From Amycolatopsis coloradensis (GTDB taxonomy: Bacteria > Actinomycetota > Actinomycetes > Mycobacteriales > Pseudonocardiaceae), in assembly GCF_001953865.1 (NCBI RefSeq), contig NZ_MQUQ01000005.1, forward strand, positions 135,401 through 199,400: 64,000 nucleotides of DNA. The letters are read 5' to 3'. Each line of letters begins with the position of its first letter. Within the stretch, counting starts at the first letter, position 1. The position numbers were made by a program, and so were the translations under genes. Below, in pieces: positions 24,840 through 34,017 of this stretch. The notes under the pieces are model-generated. The model was given only the letters and a program-made list of their open reading frames with translations. It searched no databases and was not told where the DNA came from.

Positions 24840-27545
24840 GTGGCCCGTCGCGACAAGCGTCCCCGTGGGGGCGACGCGGCGGAACGGCATCCCCGTGTCG
24901 GAGGACGCTGGCGGCTGCGCAACTGGCACCTGCGTACCAAACTTTTCGTGGTACTGCTGATTCCCGCCCTCGCGGTGGTCGCACTCGTCGGGCTCCGCGT
25001 CAACTCGGATCTTCGGGATGCCCGGCAACTGGCCGAATTCGCCACCCGCGGCCGGGTCGACAGCACCGTCGCGGAGGCGGTGCACCAGCTTCAGCGCGAA
25101 CGCGACCTCACCGTCCGGTTCGTCGCCGGTGACCGCAAGGGCGACCTCTCCGAACTGGCCGAGCAGCGCAAGCGCGTCGACGGGTCCATCGGCACGTTCG
25201 ACCGCACGCTCGGCGAGAGCAAGAGCAGACTCGGGGACAAGGCCGCGACCAGCCTCCAGCTGACCAGCGACCGCCTGCGCGTGCTGGCCGGACTGCGGTT
25301 TTCCGCCGAACACTCCGCTTTTCCCGCCGACGCGGTGCTGCGCTCCTACAGCGAACTGATCTCCGGCCTGCTCGACATCAGCGATTCCACCGCCGCCGAC
25401 GTCTCCGATCCGGATCTGGGGAAGCTCCGCCTCGCGGGCAACGCGCTCGCGCGGATCAAGGACCAGATGTCGGTCAAACGCGCGATCATGGCGGCCGCCC
25501 TCGCCCAAGGCGGCCTCAACCGGGACCGGGCCCGTGCCCTGCTCGGCGCGGAGGCCGAACTCGCCGCCGCCCGCAACGACTACCGCACTTTCGCGACGCC
25601 CGAACAGCAGCGGATGTACGACGACACGGTGATCGGCCTGATCGTCGACATCGGCAACGGCATGGTGGAATCCGCGCTCATCAGAGCGGAGAACGACCAG
25701 GGGCTCGGCGGGCTGGACCCGAACCAGTGGGACACCGCCGCCACCTACACGGTCAATCTGGCCCATCAGGTGCAGCAGGCGGTGCTCGTCCAGCTACAGG
25801 AACGCACGGACACCCTTGCCGCACAAGCGAGAACGTCCGCCATCTGGGACGGCGGCATCGTCCTCGCCGTACTGCTCGTCGCCGGTGTGCTGTCGGTGAT
25901 CATCGCGCGTTCGCTGTTGCGGCCGCTGCGGATCCTGCGCCGCAGCGCGCTCCAGGTCGCCGAACACCAGCTTCCCGCGGCCGTCCAAGGCCTGCTCAGC
26001 GATCCCGAGCCGCAGCCGGAGAACCTGCGGCGACGACTGGCCGTCGCGCCGGTCCCGGTGTTCAGCCGGGAGGAACTCGGCCAGGTGGCGCGGGCGTTCG
26101 ACGCGGTGCACGGCGAGGCCGTCCGGCTCGCCGGGGAACAGGCCATGCTGCGGGAGAACATCAACGCGATGTTCGTGAACCTGTCGCAGCGCAGCCAGGA
26201 TCTCGTCGAGCGGCAGCTTTCCGTGTTGGACCGCATGGAGGCCGACGAACAGGATCCCGACACACTCGCCGGCCTCTTCGAACTCGACCACCTCGCGACC
26301 CGGATGCGGCGCAACAGCGAGAACCTGCTGGTGCTGTCCGGAACCGACGTCGTCCGCGAGGACGGTGGCGCCGTCGTCGCCGACGAGATCATCGGCGCCG
26401 CGCTCTCGGAGGTCGAGCACTACCAGCGCATCGAACTCGGTGCGGCGCCGCGGATCGCGGTCCGCGGCGAGGCCGTCAACGACCTCGTGCACGTGGTCTC
26501 CGAGTTGCTGGAGAACGCGACCCGCTATTCGGATCAGAGCACGATGGTCCAGGTCGAGGGCCACGCGACCGAACGCGGCGAGTGGCAGATCGAGATCACC
26601 GACCACGGCGCCGGGATGCCGCAGGCGGAGATCGACCGGACCAACACCCGGCTGGCGAACCCGCCGGACGTCGACGTCGAGGTTTCGCGGCGGATGGGCC
26701 TGTTCGTGGTCGCGACGCTGGCCGTCCGGCACCGCATCGACGTCCGGCTGCGGTCCGCCGACGGTGGCGGGATCACCGCGGTGGTCGTCGTGCCGTCCGC
26801 CCTCATCGTCGACGCGCCGCGGCCCGCGCCGCTGCCGGAACCCCCGCCCGTCGCCGTCGCGCCCGAGCCGGAACCCGAACCGCCGCTGGAAGTCCCGCCG
26901 CTGCCCGAGCCGGAGGAGAGCGGCGAAGAGTCGCGGTTCGCGCCCGTGCTGGACCCCGGGCCGCTGCGGCGCGCGCCCGTCGTCGAGCGTGAGACCCAGC
27001 CGGAGTGGCCGTCGGCGGACGATGACGACGGCAACCATCTCGAAGTGGACTCCCCGACCGAGCGGATGCCCAAGTACCAGAGCGTGCTTTCGCAGTGGTT
27101 CGACCACGGCGGCCCGCGCGAAGGACCTTCGCCCGCCGAGCCCGGCCCGCCTTCCAAGCCGTCGTTCGAGCCGGTGAAGCCGCCGGAGGAGACCGCCGCG
27201 GGCGAAGCACCCGCGCAGGATCCGGACGAACCGACCGAGCCGACGCTGAAGCCGGTGGCGCCGAAGGCTCCGGTGCCGAAAGAAAGGGCGCCGGGACCCG
27301 AACCCGAGCCCGCTTGGCCGACGTCCGCCGAGCTGGAGCAGGAGGACGGGGCGGAGGAAACCTGGCCCGTGCTGCCCGCGGTCGTTCCCGAGGCGCGGTC
27401 GCAGGACGACAGGCCGGAGAAGCCGCGAGGGGAGAGGCCGATACTCTCACTTTCCCCCGAAGCGGTCCGCGAACGGATGACCAGCCTGCAAGGCGGGTTC
27501 CGGCGCGGTCGCCACGCCAGGGGTGACGACAACCCCTCGGCTTAG
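24840..27545 (+). CDS. NIT-domain sensor histidine kinase, orphan
   Basis: 901 residues. A short cytoplasmic start and transmembrane helix (LFVVLLIPALAVVALVGL), an extracellular nitrate/nitrite-sensing-type helical domain to about residue 330, a second helix (GGIVLAVLLVAGVLSVIIA), HAMP-like linker, dimerisation region (MFVNLSQRSQDLVERQL to DHLATRMRRNSENLL) and an HATPase with N box LLENATRYS, G1 DHGAGM and G2 RRMGLFVVA. A Pro/Glu-rich tail of about 240 residues ends with two conserved short motifs. GTG at 24840 has AAGGA upstream; an in-frame GTG at 24819 is possible. Same family as the conservon kinase at 35669 but without roadblock, DUF742 or GTPase genes beside it. Confidence 0.9.
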   Translation: MARRDKRPRGGDAAERHPRVGGRWRLRNWHLRTKLFVVLLIPALAVVALVGLRVNSDLRDARQLAEFATRGRVDSTVAEAVHQLQRERDLTVRFVAGDRKGDLSELAEQRKRVDGSIGTFDRTLGESKSRLGDKAATSLQLTSDRLRVLAGLRFSAEHSAFPADAVLRSYSELISGLLDISDSTAADVSDPDLGKLRLAGNALARIKDQMSVKRAIMAAALAQGGLNRDRARALLGAEAELAAARNDYRTFATPEQQRMYDDTVIGLIVDIGNGMVESALIRAENDQGLGGLDPNQWDTAATYTVNLAHQVQQAVLVQLQERTDTLAAQARTSAIWDGGIVLAVLLVAGVLSVIIARSLLRPLRILRRSALQVAEHQLPAAVQGLLSDPEPQPENLRRRLAVAPVPVFSREELGQVARAFDAVHGEAVRLAGEQAMLRENINAMFVNLSQRSQDLVERQLSVLDRMEADEQDPDTLAGLFELDHLATRMRRNSENLLVLSGTDVVREDGGAVVADEIIGAALSEVEHYQRIELGAAPRIAVRGEAVNDLVHVVSELLENATRYSDQSTMVQVEGHATERGEWQIEITDHGAGMPQAEIDRTNTRLANPPDVDVEVSRRMGLFVVATLAVRHRIDVRLRSADGGGITAVVVVPSALIVDAPRPAPLPEPPPVAVAPEPEPEPPLEVPPLPEPEESGEESRFAPVLDPGPLRRAPVVERETQPEWPSADDDDGNHLEVDSPTERMPKYQSVLSQWFDHGGPREGPSPAEPGPPSKPSFEPVKPPEETAAGEAPAQDPDEPTEPTLKPVAPKAPVPKERAPGPEPEPAWPTSAELEQEDGAEETWPVLPAVVPEARSQDDRPEKPRGERPILSLSPEAVRERMTSLQGGFRRGRHARGDDNPSA

Positions 27546-27697
27546 CGCCAGTCGGCGGAGCTGAGATCTATCCGGAAAGTGACCACACGGGTGAACCCGC
27601 CCTGGCCGAAGGCGCCGCTGTCGCGGTGGCAGGACCTCCTGCCGACGTCGATCGCGGACGCGGGTCACCAAGGGGCACAAAGCGAATTGGAAGGTCC

Positions 27698-28375
27698 ATG
27701 AGTTCGAAAACCGGCCTGCTGGAAGTGATCGCGCTGACTGCGGCGGACGCGGAGCGCGCACAGGAGGGCGGGGCCGATCGCCTCGAACTGGTCAGCGACA
27801 TGGCCAGCGACGGTCTCTCGCCGTCGGTCGAGACGCTGCGCGAAGTGCTCGCCGCCACCGACCTCCCGGTGCGGGTCATGTTGCGCGACAACATGTCCTT
27901 CGCCGCCGGCGACCTCGACGGGTTGCGCGCCGACACCGGGCGGCTGCTCGACGCGGGCGCGCGGGAGTTCGTTTTCGGTTTCCTGGACCTGGAAAGTGAA
28001 ATCGACGTCGACGCCTGTGAAACACTGGTCAAGGAGCTCGACGGGCTGCCGTGGACCTTCCACCGGGCCATCGACCGCGCGCGGGACCCGTTGCGCGCCT
28101 ACGACCAGCTGGCCGCGCTCGGCTGCGACACGGTGCTCGCGGCCGGGCATCCGCACGGGGTGGCGCACGGCCTTTCGGTGCTGCAACGGCTCGCCCGCCG
28201 CACGGACGGGCCGCGGCTGCTGGTCGGCGGCGGCCTGCGGGCGCAGCAGGTGCATCTGCTGCGGGCGGGCGGGGTGCGCGCGTTCCACATCGGAAGCGCG
28301 GCGAGGCCCGGCGGCTGGGAGTCCGATGTGGACGCGGCCGCCGTCCGCGAATGGGCGGCACTGGTCAAGGACTAG
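27698..28375 (+). CDS. cutC: CutC-family protein
   Basis: 225 residues, a TIM-barrel protein: LLEVIALTAADAERAQEGGADRLELV at the start, VRVMLRDN, FHRAIDRARDP and LLVGGGLRAQQV. The family is linked to copper homeostasis in some organisms, but the biochemical role is debated. ATG at 27698 follows GGAAGG. Stand-alone between the sensor kinase and the decarboxylase gene. Confidence 0.9.
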   Translation: MSSKTGLLEVIALTAADAERAQEGGADRLELVSDMASDGLSPSVETLREVLAATDLPVRVMLRDNMSFAAGDLDGLRADTGRLLDAGAREFVFGFLDLESEIDVDACETLVKELDGLPWTFHRAIDRARDPLRAYDQLAALGCDTVLAAGHPHGVAHGLSVLQRLARRTDGPRLLVGGGLRAQQVHLLRAGGVRAFHIGSAARPGGWESDVDAAAVREWAALVKD

Positions 28376-28471
28376 GCCAAGGCCGTGCGCGAGCGGTCAG
28401 GTCCAGACCACACACGGTGATTTGAGGTTGCATCTTCAACTATCGGGACAGGACCAGCTAGCGTGTGGGCC

Positions 28472-30055
28472 ATGGCTACCCGCACCGTACGTGACGCGAC
28501 CAGGGAACTGCTGCGTGACCTTGGCCTGACCACGATTTTCGGCAATCCCGGCACGACCGAGATCGCGTTTCTCACGGAATGGCCCGACGACTTCACCTAC
28601 GTGCTCGCGCTTCACGAGGCGTCGGTCGTCGCGATGGCCGACGGGTACGCCCGCGCCTCGCGACGCCCGGCGCTGGTGAACCTGCACTCCGCGGGCGGGG
28701 TCGGCCACGCGCTCGGGCATATCTTCACCGCCTACCGCAACAACGCGCCGTTGATCATCCTCGCCGGTCAGCAGACCAGGTCGCTGCTGCCGGACGATCC
28801 CTTCCTCGGCGCCGTCGAGGCGGCGAACTTCCCCAAGCCGTACGTGAAGTGGAGCTGCGAACCGGCCAGGGCCGAGGACGTCCCGGCCGCGCTGGCGCGG
28901 GCGTATCACATCGCGACGCAGGCGCCGATGGGTCCGGTGTTCGTCTCGGTGCCGGTGGACGACTGGGACGTCGAGACCACGAAACCGGTCGTCTCCCGGT
29001 CGATGATCCGCGGTTTCGCGCCCGATCCGTCCGCTTTGGACGAACTGGTGTCCGCCTTGGACGCCGCGAAGAACCCGGCGATCGTGGTCGGCCCCGGCAT
29101 CGACGGTGAAGGCGCCGTGCCGGACGTCGTCGCGCTGGCCGAGAAGGTGGGCGCCGGGGTCTGGGCGCCGCCGATGGGGGCGCGCTGCTCCTTCCCCGAG
29201 GACCACCCGCAGTTCTTCGGTTTCCTCCAGCCGGAGCGGAAAGCACTCGCGAACGCGCTGGTCGAGCACGATCTCGTGGTCGTCATCGGCGCCCCGGCGT
29301 TCACCTACCACGTGTACCGGGGCGAGTCGGAAACCGCGCTGCCCCCGCTGTTCCTGGTCAGTGACGACGAGCAGATCCTCGCCAGGGCCGCGGAGGGCAC
29401 CGGGATCCGCGCGACACCGAAGCTCGCGATCCGCGCCCTGCTGGACCGCGCCGCGCCGCGGGAAGCGCCGAAATCCCGTACCCGGCTGGAAAAGCCCGCC
29501 GCGGTCACCCCGATCACACCGGACTTCGCCTACGCCACGATCTCGGAAGTCCTGCCGGACAACGCCATCGTCGTCGAAGAGACGCCGAGCCACCGCAACG
29601 AACTGCACGACCACCTGCCGATCAGGTCGACCGACACGGGCTTCCTCACCGTCGCCAGCGGCACCCTGGGCTACGGCCTCCCCGCCGCCGTCGGCGCCGC
29701 GCTGGCCCGCCCGGACCGCAAGGTCGTCGCCATCCTCGGCGACGGTTCGAGCATGTACTGCGTCCAGGCACTGTGGACGGCGGCGCAGAACAACCTGCCG
29801 GTGACGTTCGTGATCTTCGACAACTCGCAGTACGCCGCCGTGCGCATCCTCGGTGAGGCCGCGGGCGGCGAGAAGGTGCCGGGCGTCGACCTCGGCGGTA
29901 TCGATTTCCCTGCGCTGGCGAAGAGCCTGGGCCTGAACACGTCGGTCGTCGAGAAGGCCGAAGACCTCAAGCCGACGCTGGAGGCCGCGCTGCCGGACAC
30001 GCGCCCGCACCTGGTGCACGTCCGCATCGACGCGAACCCGCGCACGCTGTACTGA
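28472..30055 (+). CDS. mdlC: Thiamine-diphosphate decarboxylase, benzoylformate decarboxylase-like
   Basis: 527 residues, three-domain ThDP enzyme. ThDP motif GDGSSMYC to IFDNSQY; activating Glu49 (ALHEA); His72 (LHSAGG) matching the catalytic His70 of Pseudomonas benzoylformate decarboxylase; a second His in FTYHVYRG. GQQTRSLLP and PYVKWS also match MdlC. The position of the active-site Ser26 in that enzyme is Thr here (NPGTTE), so the substrate may differ from benzoylformate. No mandelate racemase or dehydrogenase genes are near. ATG at 28472. A strong palindrome follows the stop. Confidence 0.85.
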   Translation: MATRTVRDATRELLRDLGLTTIFGNPGTTEIAFLTEWPDDFTYVLALHEASVVAMADGYARASRRPALVNLHSAGGVGHALGHIFTAYRNNAPLIILAGQQTRSLLPDDPFLGAVEAANFPKPYVKWSCEPARAEDVPAALARAYHIATQAPMGPVFVSVPVDDWDVETTKPVVSRSMIRGFAPDPSALDELVSALDAAKNPAIVVGPGIDGEGAVPDVVALAEKVGAGVWAPPMGARCSFPEDHPQFFGFLQPERKALANALVEHDLVVVIGAPAFTYHVYRGESETALPPLFLVSDDEQILARAAEGTGIRATPKLAIRALLDRAAPREAPKSRTRLEKPAAVTPITPDFAYATISEVLPDNAIVVEETPSHRNELHDHLPIRSTDTGFLTVASGTLGYGLPAAVGAALARPDRKVVAILGDGSSMYCVQALWTAAQNNLPVTFVIFDNSQYAAVRILGEAAGGEKVPGVDLGGIDFPALAKSLGLNTSVVEKAEDLKPTLEAALPDTRPHLVHVRIDANPRTLY

Positions 30056-30080
30056 GCGGTCTCCCCGCTACTTGGGGAAG

Positions 30081-30131
30081 GCGTGAAGGCCCCCTTCCCT
30101 CGGCTCAGCCGAGGGAAGGGGGCCTTCACGC
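30081..30131. repeat. Family I palindrome, 25-bp perfect arms
   Basis: Arms 30081-30105 and 30107-30131 around a single central base; shares GTGAAGGCCCCCTTCC with the element at 1205. Lies between the convergent decarboxylase and ABC ATPase genes and probably terminates both. Confidence 0.85.
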
Positions 30132-30281
30132 GCCGCCGTTGTGGCTGGTGATGTCGCTGAGGCTAGATGTGCTGTTCCGAGGCAGGTAAGGGGAACTTTA
30201 AGGGACCTGAGCCCCTCAAGGAGTCCTTCACGGACCTTTGGCTTCGAACGACACAGGACGAAACGCTGCTTTCATAGCACT

Positions 30282-31148
30282 TCAGGAGGTCTTCGCGCGG
30301 GCCTCGGCCTCAGCGTCGGCCGCGACCTGCTGCGCGAGTTCGTACTCGGCCGCGTCGGAGGCGGCGGTGACGGCCTCGGGAGCGCCACCGTGCAGCAGCC
30401 GCGCGACCTCGCCGCGCAGCGTCACGAACTCGGCGGACTCGCGCGTGGTGATCTGGTTCCGCTCCGCGGGCAGCCCCACCGGGAGGTCCGCGACGATCTT
30501 GGCCGGTGACTTCGACAGCACCAGCACCCGGTCCGACAGGTAGACGCTCTCGTCGATGTCGTGCGTGACCACGAGGACCGTGCTCCCGTTCTCGCGCTGC
30601 ACGCGGCGGGTCAGGTCCTCGAGTTCGAACCGCGTCTGCGCGTCGACCGACGCGAACGGCTCGTCCATCAGCAGCAGCGCGGGACGGCTGGCCAGCGCCC
30701 GTGCGATCGACACACGCTGCTGCATACCGCCCGAGAGCTGCCACGGGAACTTCGCGCCGACCCCGGACAGGCCGACCGACTCCAGCGCCTCCTGCGCCCG
30801 CGTCCGCCGCTCGGCGCGGCTCAAGTCACGCCACCGCAAGGGGAATTCGACGTTCTTCGCGACCGAGAGCCAGGGGAACAGCGAGCGGCTGTAGTCCTGG
30901 AACACCACGGCCAGGTCCTCCGGCACGCCGGAGACGTCGTCGCCGTGCAGGCTGACCCGTCCGGACGTCGGCTTGACGAGCCCGGCGATGCAGCGCAGCA
31001 GCGTCGACTTGCCGCAGCCCGACGGGCCCACGATGCTCGCGAGCTGTCCCGCTTCCACGGTGAACGACAGGTCGTTGACCGCGATGTGCGCCTTTTCTCC
31101 CGCGCCGTACCGGTGGTTCAGCCCGGAGACTTCGAGCATGGTTGACAT
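30282..31148 (-). CDS. NitT/TauT-type ABC transporter ATPase
   Basis: 288 residues: Walker A GPSGCGKST, signature LSGGMQQR, Walker B LLLMDEPFA, His switch VVTHDIDES. Energises the transporter formed with the two permeases upstream and the binding protein at 32765-33784. Related to SsuB/TauB/NrtD. The tail after about residue 250 is Ala/Glu-rich. Last gene of a four-gene unit read right to left. Confidence 0.93.
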   Translation of the reverse strand: MSTMLEVSGLNHRYGAGEKAHIAVNDLSFTVEAGQLASIVGPSGCGKSTLLRCIAGLVKPTSGRVSLHGDDVSGVPEDLAVVFQDYSRSLFPWLSVAKNVEFPLRWRDLSRAERRTRAQEALESVGLSGVGAKFPWQLSGGMQQRVSIARALASRPALLLMDEPFASVDAQTRFELEDLTRRVQRENGSTVLVVTHDIDESVYLSDRVLVLSKSPAKIVADLPVGLPAERNQITTRESAEFVTLRGEVARLLHGGAPEAVTAASDAAEYELAQQVAADAEAEARAKTS

Positions 31149-31167
31149 CTTGCTGACCCTTCGAAAA

Positions 31168-31989
31168 CTAGATACGGCCGTTGCGGGTGGGCTGCCAGCG
31201 AAGCACTCTCTGCTCCACGGCGAGGAAGGCCGCGTTGAACCCGAAGCCGAGCAGCCCGAGCAGGACCAGCCACGACCACATGAGCGGGAAGTCGAACGCC
31301 TGCTGTGCGTCCATCAGGGACCGGCCGATGCCGTTGTAGGAGCCGACCAGTTCCGAGATCACCATCAGCAGCAGCGAAATGGACAGGCTCAGCCGCAGGC
31401 CCGCGAAGATCTTCGGCCCGGCCGCGGGCAGCACGATCGAGCGCACCCAGTACGACCGAGGCGTCCGGAACGACTTCGCGGTGTCGACCTTCACCTGGTC
31501 CACCGACCGGACGCCGTCCACCGTGTTGAGCACCACCGGCCAGATCGCGCCGAAGATGATCGATCCGGTCTGCATCCCCGGTCCGAGTCCGAAAAGGACG
31601 ATGAACACCGGGATCAGCGCGGGCGGCGGCACCGAGCGGAAGAACGCGAAAAGCGGTCCGACGTAGTCCATCCCGGTCTTGGACCGGCCCAGCGCGACAC
31701 CCAGCGCGACGCCGACGACACCGGCCAGCAGCCAGCCACCGAGTGTGCGGCCGAGGCTCGGCAGGACGTTGTCGAACACCGTGTCGGTCAGGAACAGCTG
31801 TGACGCCGGACCGCTGAACCACAGCTTCACCGACGCGGACACGATCTCGGTCGGCGGCGGGAAGAACGGGCTCTCCGCGAGCCGGGTCGAGAGTTCCCAG
31901 ATCCCGAGCAGGGCGAAGAACAGCAGCCAGTTGCGGGCCAGGATGCCGAGGCCCCGGCCGACGCGCCTGGACAGCGTGAGGGTCGTCAC
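31168..31989 (-). CDS. ABC transporter permease (second of pair)
   Basis: 273 residues, BPD-transport-1 type with about six membrane segments and the cytoplasmic EAA-like loop around DTAKSFRTPRSYWVRSIVLPAAGPKIFAGLR. GTG start at 31989 overlaps the stop of the preceding permease by four bases. Distinct in sequence from that permease, so the membrane channel is probably a heterodimer. Confidence 0.92.
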   Translation of the reverse strand: MTTLTLSRRVGRGLGILARNWLLFFALLGIWELSTRLAESPFFPPPTEIVSASVKLWFSGPASQLFLTDTVFDNVLPSLGRTLGGWLLAGVVGVALGVALGRSKTGMDYVGPLFAFFRSVPPPALIPVFIVLFGLGPGMQTGSIIFGAIWPVVLNTVDGVRSVDQVKVDTAKSFRTPRSYWVRSIVLPAAGPKIFAGLRLSLSISLLLMVISELVGSYNGIGRSLMDAQQAFDFPLMWSWLVLLGLLGFGFNAAFLAVEQRVLRWQPTRNGRI

Positions 31990-32756
31990 GAGACCGCCTC
32001 CCGGTCGACCGTGCTCCAGCGGAAGGCCCGCCTGCCGATCATCTCCAGCCCGCCGTTGATGAGGAAGCCGAGCAAGCCGACCACCACGGTGCCCGCGAGC
32101 ACGAGGTCGAACCTGGTCGAGCCGGTGCTGGCCTGCATGATGAAGTTGCCGATGCCGAGTTTGGCCCCGGCCAGGAATTCGGTGCTGACCACCGCGATCA
32201 ACGCGATGTTGGCGGACAGCCGGACTCCGGTGAACACGAACGGCGCGGTATGCGGCAGCGCCACCGACGTCAGCGTCCGGAACTTGCCCGTGCCGCAGGC
32301 TTTCGCGGTTTCGAGCAGGACGGGGTCGATCTCGCCGAGCGCGTAGATCGTGTTGAACATGATGGGCCACAACGACGCGTACACGGCGAGCGTGATCTTC
32401 GCTTCGGGGCCACCGCCGATCAGCAGGAGCACCAGCGGGATCAGCGCGACGGCGGGGATCGGCCGCAGGAACTCGACGACCACCGCGGTCGCGGTGCGCA
32501 GGCCGGGGATGCTGCCCAGCAGCAGACCGGCGGGCACGGCGATGGCGACCGCGATGAGCAGCGCGATGGCCCACGCGAGGAACGTGGCGACCAGATCGCG
32601 GATGAACTGCGTCTCGCCGAACTGTTCGAAGATCGTCACGAGGACGACGGACGGCGGGGGGAGGAACTCTTTACGGACCAGGCCGGCCTGGACGATCACT
32701 TCCCAGAGGAGGAAGAAACCGGCCAGACCGGCCAGGGCACGGAGAAGTCGTGGCAC
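31986..32756 (-). CDS. ABC transporter permease (first of pair)
   Basis: 256 residues with a first helix LAGLAGFFLLWEVIVQAG and the SsuC/TauC-like loop ETAKACGTGKFRTLTSVALPHTAPF. GTG start at 32756, eight bases beyond the stop of the binding-protein gene; the upstream part of the long frame overlaps that gene and is a shadow. Coupled to the next permease. Confidence 0.92.
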   Translation of the reverse strand: MPRLLRALAGLAGFFLLWEVIVQAGLVRKEFLPPPSVVLVTIFEQFGETQFIRDLVATFLAWAIALLIAVAIAVPAGLLLGSIPGLRTATAVVVEFLRPIPAVALIPLVLLLIGGGPEAKITLAVYASLWPIMFNTIYALGEIDPVLLETAKACGTGKFRTLTSVALPHTAPFVFTGVRLSANIALIAVVSTEFLAGAKLGIGNFIMQASTGSTRFDLVLAGTVVVGLLGFLINGGLEMIGRRAFRWSTVDREAVS

Positions 32757-32764
32757 CTTGACCT

Positions 32765-33784
32765 TTATCCAGCTTGAGGGGCGAGCATCGGGGCGGCGTC
32801 GAGTTTGGCGGTGATCACGCCGGTCTGCAGCAGCAGATCCGGCACGCGCTGCAGGCGACGGGCGTCCAGGGTGGCCCCGAACGTCGGCAGCGTGAGCAGT
32901 GAAGCGGTTTCGGCATCGACCTTCGCGTACTTGACGATCATCGGTTCGATCTTGGAACGGTCGGCCGAGTCGCGCACGGCCTTGGCCAGCGCGCGCTGGA
33001 ACGCGGCCAGCGTCTTCGGGTTCTTGTCCACAAAGGAACCGAGCGCGCCGAAGCCCGCCAGGGGGAAGTCCGTGGTGGCACCGGTGGCGATGTCGACGAC
33101 CGGGGTCGCGCCGACCACCTTGGACGCCTGGGTCAGGAACGGCTCGGGCAGGTAACCCGCGTCGACCTGGCCCGACGACAGGGCGGCGGCGATGTTCGGC
33201 AGCTGCATGGGCACCCACTGCACCTTGCTGGTGTCGACGCCGTGGTCCTTCATCACCGACACGGTGAGCAGGTGGGACGCGGTGTTCTTGTCGGTGATCG
33301 CGATCTTCTTGCCCGCGAGGTCGTTGATCGTCTTGACCGAGGAGGTCGGCACCGTGACGACCGCGTTGCTCTTGGGACTGGCCGAAACGGAGTCGGCGAC
33401 GAGCCGGATGTCGGCCGCGTTCTTGCTCTTCGCGACGAAGAACGGCATGTAGGTGGAGAAGGCGATGTCGACCTCGCCGCCGATCATCTTGGTCATCGCC
33501 TGCTGGCCGCTGGGCGCGTCGACCGCTTCGACCTCCAGGCCCTCGGCCTTGAAGTAGCCGCCTTCCTGCGCCAGCCGCAGGGGCGCGAGGTCGACGACGG
33601 GCAGCAGGGCCACCTTGATCTTCGGCTTCTCCACCGCGCCGTCACCACCCGACGCCTTGGACGTGTCGTCGCCGCCGAGGGCGCCACAGGCGCCCAATGT
33701 GGCCAGCATGAGGGCGCTCAGGGCGACACCGATGGCGCCCCGTCCTCTGCCGGCACCGCTCCTGCTCAAGGCGTTTCGAAACAA
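32765..33784 (-). CDS. NitT/TauT-type substrate-binding lipoprotein (operon copy)
   Basis: 339 residues; lipobox ATLGAC, then KIKVALLPVVDLAPLRLAQEGGYF and a SsuA/NMT1 fold. Very similar to the protein at 34018 (shared VMKDHGVDTSKVQWVP). The TTG start follows GAGGAG with six-base spacing. First gene of the ABC operon; probably binds a small anion or aromatic/sulfur compound, not identifiable from sequence. Its promoter shares a block with that of the paralogue. Confidence 0.92.
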   Translation of the reverse strand: MFRNALSRSGAGRGRGAIGVALSALMLATLGACGALGGDDTSKASGGDGAVEKPKIKVALLPVVDLAPLRLAQEGGYFKAEGLEVEAVDAPSGQQAMTKMIGGEVDIAFSTYMPFFVAKSKNAADIRLVADSVSASPKSNAVVTVPTSSVKTINDLAGKKIAITDKNTASHLLTVSVMKDHGVDTSKVQWVPMQLPNIAAALSSGQVDAGYLPEPFLTQASKVVGATPVVDIATGATTDFPLAGFGALGSFVDKNPKTLAAFQRALAKAVRDSADRSKIEPMIVKYAKVDAETASLLTLPTFGATLDARRLQRVPDLLLQTGVITAKLDAAPMLAPQAG

Positions 33785-33884
33785 AGCCAGCTCCTCGGAA
33801 ACAATGAATCACCGTTGTGGTTTTTTCATCCGTGTCGTGGCTTCATTTCGCCCGGCACGCGGTCACCTTAGAGATTTGCCCACC

Positions 33885-33899
33885 TGCTCACAATGGGTG
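33885..33899 (-). promoter_or_regulatory. Shared promoter block of the binding-protein genes, copy 1
   Basis: On the minus strand CACCCATTGTGAGCA, followed 15 bases after TTGTGA by TCTAAG. The same 15-mer and spacing occur at 35158-35172 before the paralogous gene. TTGTGA and the TCTA box may be -35 and -10 elements. The leader to the TTG start is about 85 bases. Confidence 0.55.
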
Positions 33900-33904
33900 C
33901 CGTG

Positions 33905-33952
33905 AGCGGGTGATCATTTTAGGCCGTTCGCCTGATCGCGTGATCACCCGCT
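33905..33952. repeat. Inverted repeat between the two binding-protein genes
   Basis: AGCGGGTGATCA (33905-33916) and TGATCACCCGCT (33941-33952), perfect 12-bp arms with a 24-base spacer. It is 66 bases after the stop of the 34018 gene and just upstream of the next promoter: terminator, attenuator or operator. No T-run follows on the minus strand. Confidence 0.5.
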
Positions 33953-34017
33953 TGGACAACACTACTTTTAGTGATCGAATTACTGGTGGGGCGACAATTC
34001 GGGGTAACCGCGTGTCA

